NCBI RefSeq assembly: GCF_034048115.1
Contig: NZ_CP139145.1
Span: forward strand, 4,030,001 to 4,094,000
Length of the DNA stretch: 64,000 nt
Direction of reading: 5' to 3'
Source of the DNA: Pseudarthrobacter sp. IC2-21
GTDB taxonomy: Bacteria > Actinomycetota > Actinomycetes > Actinomycetales > Micrococcaceae
Positions 58,897 to 64,000 of the stretch are shown here, piece after piece (within the stretch, counting starts at the first letter, position 1; every line of letters begins with the position of its first letter). Below the pieces are notes generated by a model, which saw only the letters and a program-made list of their open reading frames with translations, ran no database searches and was not told the origin of the DNA. Made by a program: the position numbers and the translations under genes.

Positions 58897-60582
58897 GTGC
58901 AGACCTTTTCAGGAGTAGGCGTCAGCCCCGGCCGCGTCATCGGAACCATCCGCCAAATGCCCAAACCGATCAGCGAACCCCCCGCGGGCGAGCAGCTGGC
59001 GCCCGGCACTTCCGCGGAGGAGGCCACCGCCGCCCTGAAGGCGGCGGCCCAGGCGGTGCACGATGAACTGAAGGCCCGTGCCGCGCACGCCACCGGTGAC
59101 GGCAAGGCGGTCCTGGAAGCCACGGCACTGATGGCCAAGGACACCATGCTGATCAAGGGAGCGGCCAAGCTGGTGGCCCGCGGCACCTCGAGCGAGCGGG
59201 CCATCTGGGAATCAGGTTCCTCGGTCTCGGAAATGCTGCACAACCTCGGCGGCTACATGGCTGAGCGCGCCACCGACGTCCTGGACGTCCGCGCCCGGAT
59301 CGTGGCCGAACTCCGGGGCGTTCCGGCGCCCGGCATTCCCGCCTCCACCACCCCCTTCGTCCTGGTGGCAGAGGACCTGGCGCCGGCCGATACCGCCACC
59401 CTGGACCCGAACAAGGTCCTTGCACTCGTGACGGCAGGCGGCGGCCCGCAGTCCCACACGGCCATCATCGCCCGCTCCCTCGGCCTACCCGCCGTCGTTG
59501 CGGCCGTGGGCGTTGACGAACTGCCGGACGGTACCGAAGTGTTTGTGGACGGCGCCGCGGGCAGCATCACCTCCGATCCGGACGACTCCTTCCGCGCAGC
59601 CGCGGAGGCATGGGCGGCAACGGCTTCCTTGCTGTCCGAGTTCACCGGCACGGGCACGACGGCGGACGGTCACCTGGTGCCGCTGCTCGCCAACGTGGGC
59701 GGCGGCAAGGACGCGGAAGCCGCCGCGAAGCTGGGAGCCCAGGGCGTGGGACTGTTCCGCACCGAATTCTGCTTCCTGGAACGGGACACCGAACCCAGTG
59801 TGGAAGAGCAGGCCGCCGCCTATAAGAGCGTCTTTGACGCTTTCCCGGGCAAGAAGGTGGTCCTGCGGACCCTCGACGCCGGCGCCGACAAACCCCTCCC
59901 GTTCCTGACTGACTCCACGGAACCCAACCCCGCGCTTGGCGTCCGCGGCTACCGCACGGACTTCACCACCCCCGGTGTCCTGGACCGCCAGCTCGAAGCA
60001 ATCGCACTGGCCGAGAAGCAGTCCGAAGCGGACGTGTGGGTCATGGCCCCCATGATCTCCACCGCCGAAGAGGCCGCCCGCTTTGCCTCCATGTGCGCGG
60101 ACGCCGGCATCAAAACCCCCGGCGTCATGGTGGAGGTCCCGTCCGCCGCCCTCACCGCCGAAGCCATCCTTCGCGAGGTGGCCTTCGCGAGCCTCGGCAC
60201 CAACGACCTCACCCAGTACGCCATGGCCGCCGACCGGCAGCTGGGCCCCCTCGCCAACCTGAACACCCCGTGGCAGCCGGCCGTCCTCCGCCTGGTGGGA
60301 CTCACCGTGGAAGGCTCCCGCGCGGAAGGCAACAACAAACCTGTTGGCGTCTGCGGTGAGGCTGCCGCCGACCCGGCCCTCGCCGTCGTCCTCACGGGGC
60401 TGGGAGTCAACACGCTGTCCATGACCGCGCGGTCCCTCGCCGCCGTGGCGGCGGTGCTGAAGACGGTCACGCTGGCCGAGGCGCAGGAACTGGCCAAGCT
60501 GGCGCTGTCCGCGCCGAGCGCCACCGAGGCCCGGGCCTGGGTGCGGGAGAAACTTCCCGTGCTCGAAGAACTCGGGCTCTAG
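58897..60582 (+). CDS. ptsI: Phosphoenolpyruvate-protein phosphotransferase (PTS enzyme I)
   Basis: 561 aa, starting at GTG 58897 with GAGGA at 58885-58889. Phospho-His187 in GGGPQSHTAIIARSLG (the usual TSH reads QSH), GVGLFRTEFCFLERD, and a PEP-binding barrel with DKPLPF, GVRGYRTDFTTP, MAPMIST, VEVPSAAL, GTNDLTQYAMAADR and the active-site Cys in GVCGEAAADP. Transfers phosphate from PEP to HPr. First gene of the ptsIH operon. The Gln before the active His is a small departure from the common signature. Confidence 0.93.
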   Translation: MQTFSGVGVSPGRVIGTIRQMPKPISEPPAGEQLAPGTSAEEATAALKAAAQAVHDELKARAAHATGDGKAVLEATALMAKDTMLIKGAAKLVARGTSSERAIWESGSSVSEMLHNLGGYMAERATDVLDVRARIVAELRGVPAPGIPASTTPFVLVAEDLAPADTATLDPNKVLALVTAGGGPQSHTAIIARSLGLPAVVAAVGVDELPDGTEVFVDGAAGSITSDPDDSFRAAAEAWAATASLLSEFTGTGTTADGHLVPLLANVGGGKDAEAAAKLGAQGVGLFRTEFCFLERDTEPSVEEQAAAYKSVFDAFPGKKVVLRTLDAGADKPLPFLTDSTEPNPALGVRGYRTDFTTPGVLDRQLEAIALAEKQSEADVWVMAPMISTAEEAARFASMCADAGIKTPGVMVEVPSAALTAEAILREVAFASLGTNDLTQYAMAADRQLGPLANLNTPWQPAVLRLVGLTVEGSRAEGNNKPVGVCGEAAADPALAVVLTGLGVNTLSMTARSLAAVAAVLKTVTLAEAQELAKLALSAPSATEARAWVREKLPVLEELGL

Positions 60583-60635
60583 GCAGCCCGCCCCGCCGTT
60601 GCCCACCACCGCCACAGCATCAACCAGGAGGAACC

Positions 60636-60914
60636 ATGCCCGAACGCATTGCCACCATCGCCAGCCGCTCCGGCCTGCACGCCCGCCCCGCTGCACTTTT
60701 CGCTGAGGCGGCCGGAGACGTGGGAGTGGACGTCACCATCGCCAAGCAGGGCGAACCGGAAGACGAGGCACTGGACGCATCCAGCATCCTGTCCCTGATG
60801 ACGCTCGGTGCCGCGAAGGGCGATGTGGTGGTGCTCCGGGCCGAAGGTGACGGCGCGGACGCGGCGCTGGATTCGCTCGTAAAGCTGCTGGAAACGGACC
60901 TCGACGCGGAGTAG
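60636..60914 (+). CDS. ptsH: Phosphocarrier protein HPr
   Basis: 92 aa. Phospho-His15 in SGLHARPAA and a regulatory-type serine region SSILSLMTLGA near 49-59. Receives phosphate from enzyme I and passes it to EIIA of MtlA and other PTS permeases. AGGAGG precedes the start. It lies 53 bp after ptsI. Confidence 0.95.
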   Translation: MPERIATIASRSGLHARPAALFAEAAGDVGVDVTIAKQGEPEDEALDASSILSLMTLGAAKGDVVVLRAEGDGADAALDSLVKLLETDLDAE

Positions 60915-60947
60915 GCAACGCCCAAGGTACGACGCCTGGCTGGGGGG

Positions 60948-61730
60948 TCAGGCGATGACGCCGAAGCCGTCCGCCGCCCTGGCCCAGCTGGTGATTGCTG
61001 CAGCTGCCGGGCCGGTGGCGGTGTGCTGGAAAACGTGGCCATGGCCGGGGATCTCGGTCAGGCTGCCCCGGGGTGCCCGGTCCGCGAGCCGCCGGCACCA
61101 TTCCCGGTCAGCCACCGGGTCCTGGCTGCCCCGAAGGACCAGCACCGGCTGGCCCACGCCCGGAACCCTTGCCTCCATGGGGTAGTCCATCATGACGGGC
61201 AACTCGGTGAGGTACCAGCGGGGGCCGGCGCGGAAGTAGTCGGAAAAGACCAGTGCATTCGCGGAGATGCTCTCGCTGAACATGGCGTCGCGGGTCAGCG
61301 CAAGCGCCTGCTGCACAACGGTCCGCCGCCGGGGGTCGACGACGGGGCCCATCAGCACCACGCCGTCCACAAGGTCCGGCTCCTGCAGGGCGAGTTCCAC
61401 CGCGTGCTGGGTTCCCATGGAATGACCGATCACCACACAGGACCTCACCCCGGCCGCGGCAAGCCCGGCACGGACAAACGCCGCATACTCACCCACCGGA
61501 ACCTGGCGGCGCGGCCTGGGCGCATCGCCGAACCCGGGGAGGTCGAAGGAGTGGACATCGGCGCCGCGGGCCAGTTCCTGGTGTAGTCGTGCGAGGTACC
61601 GGTGCGAAACGCCGATCCCGTGCAGCAGGACGTAGGTCCTTCGCGGGGTATCGGCGGCAGGTCCCACGGAAGAGTAAAGCCGGCCTGACAGGCCGCCGGC
61701 CTCGATGTCCCTGCCACCGTTAAGTTTCAC
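60948..61730 (-). CDS. Alpha/beta hydrolase
   Basis: 260 aa from the GTG at 61728-61730 (VKLNGGRDIEAGGLSG). Seen: YVLLHGIGVSHRYLARL (oxyanion region), nucleophile Ser in VVIGHSMGTQHAVELAL (G-x-S-x-G), Asp in GSQDPVADREW and His in IPGHGHVFQHT. A TATGCT -10-like element lies six bases before the GTG and no ribosome site is obvious, which suggests a leaderless message. The frame is open upstream to 61895 but overlaps the divergent gene. Ester or related substrate unknown. Confidence 0.85.
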   Translation of the reverse strand: MKLNGGRDIEAGGLSGRLYSSVGPAADTPRRTYVLLHGIGVSHRYLARLHQELARGADVHSFDLPGFGDAPRPRRQVPVGEYAAFVRAGLAAAGVRSCVVIGHSMGTQHAVELALQEPDLVDGVVLMGPVVDPRRRTVVQQALALTRDAMFSESISANALVFSDYFRAGPRWYLTELPVMMDYPMEARVPGVGQPVLVLRGSQDPVADREWCRRLADRAPRGSLTEIPGHGHVFQHTATGPAAAAITSWARAADGFGVIA

Positions 61731-61778
61731 CCAGCGAGCATACCGCCGGCCCGTCCCGGCGCCGGTTAGGCTGTTGGC

Positions 61779-62195
61779 ATGGCACTGATAGCTCCCCGGA
61801 TGACGCCCGGCCTGCCGGCGGAGGACGCCGCCAAACTGCGGCAGGCACTCGAAGGCGGCCATGACATCACCGTCTTTGTGGATGGCACGGTCCACCGGCT
61901 CACGCCCCAGGCGAGGGACGCCGTCGTCGATCTTCTCAGTAGGTTCGGGCGCGGCGAAGCGGTAACCGTAAGCAGCGTGGAGGAAATGCTCACCACCTCA
62001 CAGGCCGCGGAGCTCGCCGGGATTTCACACACGTTTCTGCGCAACATGACCGATCGCGGCGAGATTCCCGTGGAATACCGCGGCACGCACCGCCGGATCA
62101 GGCTGGCCGCCATCATGGCCTGGCTGGAGCAACAAAAGAAAAACGAGCACGCGAAGCAGGCCGAGCCCACAAAACAGCCCGCGGAATCGTCCTAG
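61779..62195 (+). CDS. Excisionase-family helix-turn-helix DNA-binding protein
   Basis: 138 aa. The HTH spans about residues 72-120: MLTTSQAAELAGISHTFLRNM then RGEIPVEYRGTHRRIRLAAIMAWLE, the Xis/MerR-type layout found in phage excisionases and in antitoxins that pair with PIN-domain toxins. The N-terminal part (ITVFVDGTVHRLTPQARDAVVDLLSRF) is the usual extension of the antitoxin-like group. No toxin gene is next to it. A TAGGCT element six bases before the ATG suggests a leaderless transcript. Its stop overlaps the PucR gene stop by four bases. Confidence 0.8.
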   Translation: MALIAPRMTPGLPAEDAAKLRQALEGGHDITVFVDGTVHRLTPQARDAVVDLLSRFGRGEAVTVSSVEEMLTTSQAAELAGISHTFLRNMTDRGEIPVEYRGTHRRIRLAAIMAWLEQQKKNEHAKQAEPTKQPAESS

Positions 62196-63409
62196 ATCCG
62201 GGGCCGCGCGGCCCAGCGGCGCATCTTCAGCGCGGCGTGCAGTTCGAGCCTGGGCATCCCTTTCAGGGGGTCGACGCCGAGGAGCTGGCGGATGCGGCCC
62301 AGGCGGTTGTAGACGCTGCTGCGGTGGAGGTGGAGTTTGGCGGCCACGTCCTGGATCGAACCATCGTTATCGTAAATAAGCTCCAGGACCGGCAGTAGCT
62401 CGTGGTTCCGGTCGTGGTCCTCCAGCATTCGGACGTAGACGGATCCGGTGTCCGTCCAGGCCCCGGCTCCTCCGCCGGCCGATGCCAGCAACTGGTAAAC
62501 GCCCGTGGCCCGGCAGTCCACCAGTTCGCCGAGCTGCGGATCCACGGCGGCCGCCTGCGCTGCCTGCCGGGACTGCCGGTAGGCCTCGGCCAGTTCGCGC
62601 GGCCGCGCAAAGCCCTCGCTGATGCCCAGGATGATGCGGTGCACCGGCCGGCCCGAGCGTTTGGCGAGCTCAAGCTGGTAGTGGACCAGCACCTGGGCGT
62701 GGTTGGCGCGCCCCACGGACTCGCTGAACAGCACCACGGAGTGGGTTTCCGTGCCCGCGCTGAACAGCGCCATGTCCACCCCCACCGTGGCCTGCAGGGC
62801 GGCCGATCGGTGAATCAGCGTGGAGGCGATGGGGTCCGGGCCGCCAGCCCAGCCATCGGCGTCGAGCACTGTCACCATCTGCCAGGGACCCTTGCCTTGG
62901 ATTTCCTTCCACCCGGCCACGGCGGCTACGGCGTTGGCCTCGCCGGCGCAGGCCGCCAGGAATTCCCGTTCCCGGCTGCGCCGGAACTCCGACTCGGCCG
63001 TGTTGGAATCCAGGAGGAGGCCGGAAAGCAGTTCGATCTCGCGGGTCACCTCCGGAAGCTGGGAGAGGATTGCCGCCGGGTTCTCCTCGGCTGAGTCCTG
63101 CTGCACCCAGAGATACCCCACGCGGAACCCGCGCACCATCAGGGGAACACAGACCCGGCCCAGCATGCCCAGCTCCGCGTTGGCGGGGAGCACCACGGGG
63201 CGGACCGCTGTGGCGATGCCGTGGGACAGCTGCCAGGCACTGACGTCCGCCGGCACCCGTTTGCTCAACAGGAAGTTCACCCGGACCTGGTCCGCGTGCG
63301 ACTGATTGGAGCTGTACGCGAGCAGCAGGCCGTCCAGGTCCTCCAGCGAAAGTCCGCGCCCAAGCTTCTGGGCGACCTGCTCCACGAGCTCTTCCACATC
63401 CTGCTGCAT
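62192..63409 (-). CDS. PucR-family transcriptional regulator (AdeR-like)
   Basis: 405 aa. The C-terminal HTH_30 domain (about 340-395) reads LIYDNDGSIQDVAAKLHLHRSSVYNRLGRIRQLLGVDP; upstream is a GGDEF-like/CdaR regulatory part, HRIILGISEGFARPRELAEAYRQSRQAA. The N-terminal half resembles a sensor domain (LMVRGFRVGYLWVQQ). It diverges from the alanine dehydrogenase gene. In Bacillus subtilis the PucR-type protein AdeR activates ald, so the same role is likely here. Confidence 0.9.
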   Translation of the reverse strand: MQQDVEELVEQVAQKLGRGLSLEDLDGLLLAYSSNQSHADQVRVNFLLSKRVPADVSAWQLSHGIATAVRPVVLPANAELGMLGRVCVPLMVRGFRVGYLWVQQDSAEENPAAILSQLPEVTREIELLSGLLLDSNTAESEFRRSREREFLAACAGEANAVAAVAGWKEIQGKGPWQMVTVLDADGWAGGPDPIASTLIHRSAALQATVGVDMALFSAGTETHSVVLFSESVGRANHAQVLVHYQLELAKRSGRPVHRIILGISEGFARPRELAEAYRQSRQAAQAAAVDPQLGELVDCRATGVYQLLASAGGGAGAWTDTGSVYVRMLEDHDRNHELLPVLELIYDNDGSIQDVAAKLHLHRSSVYNRLGRIRQLLGVDPLKGMPRLELHAALKMRRWAARPRI

Positions 63410-63508
63410 GGGCTAACACTACTGCCCCGCGGCTTCCCGAAGCGAACGGACACGAGGCGACACCTGACGCCCTCAGGCTAAACATTTGTCGATCTGCGGA
63501 AACCAAAA

Positions 63509-63542
63509 ACCGCGGAATGCCGCGGTCGCCGGGTGCCCGGCG
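63509..63542. promoter_or_regulatory. Adjacent palindromes between pucR and ald
   Basis: ACCGCGG-AATG-CCGCGGT (63509-63526) and CGCCGGG-TG-CCCGGCG (63527-63542) abut, both with perfect 7-base arms. They may bind the PucR protein or form a hairpin in a leader. The rest of the 235-bp gap shows nothing else. Confidence 0.5.
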
Positions 63543-63644
63543 GCCGGGATCGCTGTCAGCTGGGTCACAGCCGGATTTATTCTGGAATCACAACCTTACC
63601 CCGCAATTTCGGGCCTATCCGGCCAGAGAACATGGAGCCCAAAA

Positions 63645-64000
63645 ATGATCATCGGTGTCCCCAAAGAGATCAAGAACAACGAATTCCGCGTCGCCATCAC
63701 CGCCGCAGGTGTTCACGAGTTCCGCACGCACGGCCACACCGTCCTCGTTGAGCGCGGGGCAGGGCTCGGCTCCGGAATCACCGATGAGGAATACGCGATC
63801 GCCGGCGCCGAGATTGTGGCCGACGCCGACGACGTCTGGGGCCGCGCGGACATGGTCATGAAGGTCAAGGAACCCATCAAGGCCGAATACCACCGCTTCC
63901 GCAAGGGCCTGATCCTCTTCACCTACCTGCACCTGGCCGCCGAGCCCGAACTGACCCAGGAGCTCATCAACACCGGCGTCACCGCCATCGCCTACGAGAC
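63645..64000 (+). CDS. ald: Alanine dehydrogenase (3' end outside window)
   Basis: The first 118 codons: [19 protein letters not shown], the start signature of alanine dehydrogenase, then the substrate-site region [17 protein letters not shown] (catalytic Lys near 75) and [10 protein letters not shown] with the catalytic His near 96. Interconverts L-alanine with pyruvate and ammonia using NAD. GGAG lies about eight bases before the ATG at 63645. The NAD domain and end are beyond the right edge. Confidence 0.95.
   Translation, partial: MIIGVPKEIKNNEFRVAITAAGVHEFRTHGHTVLVERGAGLGSGITDEEYAIAGAEIVADADDVWGRADMVMKVKEPIKAEYHRFRKGLILFTYLHLAAEPELTQELINTGVTAIAYE

Noticed and set aside
61779..62195. Excisionase-like gene as a sign of a prophage or integrative element
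   Set aside because: No integrase, attachment repeats or phage genes nearby; the protein fits chromosomal antitoxin-like regulators better.

Overview
The window is strongly GC-rich, densely coded DNA with actinobacterial hallmarks: GTG starts, leaderless-type promoters, a DtxR-type iron box, CRP/GlxR-type boxes and a DUF222-HNH protein. Gene content and codon use fit a soil member of the Micrococcaceae (Arthrobacter / Pseudarthrobacter type). It looks like chromosome, not a mobile island: there is no phage, integrase, transposase, CRISPR array or rRNA. One tRNA (Lys, TTT) is present.

Layout. (1) 1-6.8 kb: a carbon-use locus with a DhaK-type ketose kinase (cut by the left edge), SDR dehydrogenase, TIM-barrel sugar isomerase, MHS-type transporter, a transketolase split into two subunits and a GntR regulator. 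Five copies of a GACTGTTAACAGTC-like palindrome flank it. (2) 6.8-11.4 kb: a CtaG-like protein, then PAP2 phosphatase, DedA protein, response regulator and histidine kinase behind a CTTAAG-N5-CTTAAG box, then an S4-domain protein. (3) 11.4-18 kb: GIY-YIG-like and possibly UDG-like proteins, a hipBA module, another DedA protein, a NodB-type deacetylase and a GH15 enzyme. (4) 18-24.8 kb: an asparagine/aspartate locus (leaderless FadR-type regulator, R. etli-type asparaginase, aspartase, permease), L-lactate dehydrogenase and a universal stress protein. (5) 25-34 kb: FAD oxidoreductase, an unusual GNAT-AAA+ fusion, a frame-damaged DUF222-HNH gene, type-B carboxylesterase, SpoT-like HD protein, HtrA-type protease and DUF1345 protein. 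(6) 34-41 kb: tRNA-Lys, a broken hsp20, gluQRS, two Lrp regulators, a LysE exporter, small unknowns and malic enzyme. (7) 41-50 kb: transporters and regulators, including cycA and rraA. (8) 50.6-54.5 kb: a YclNOPQ-like siderophore ABC importer behind an iron box. (9) 54.7-61 kb: tetR-mtlA-mtlD divergent from ptsI-ptsH. (10) 61-64 kb: hydrolase, excisionase-like HTH protein, and a PucR regulator divergent from ald (cut by the right edge).

The genes describe a versatile heterotroph: polyol and sugar uptake with phosphorylation (mtl, pts, sugar MFS), amino-acid catabolism into pyruvate and C4 acids (asparaginase, aspartase, alanine and lactate dehydrogenases, malic enzyme), iron scavenging and envelope-lipid maintenance. 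The observations most worth following are a gene-oriented ~35 bp repeat found just 3' of four stop codons between 47.6 and 54.7 kb, the GNAT-AAA+ fusion, the two-component/undecaprenyl-lipid cassette with its direct-repeat box, the GntR palindromes, and two damaged genes (three compensating 1-base losses in the HNH gene; an internal deletion in hsp20).
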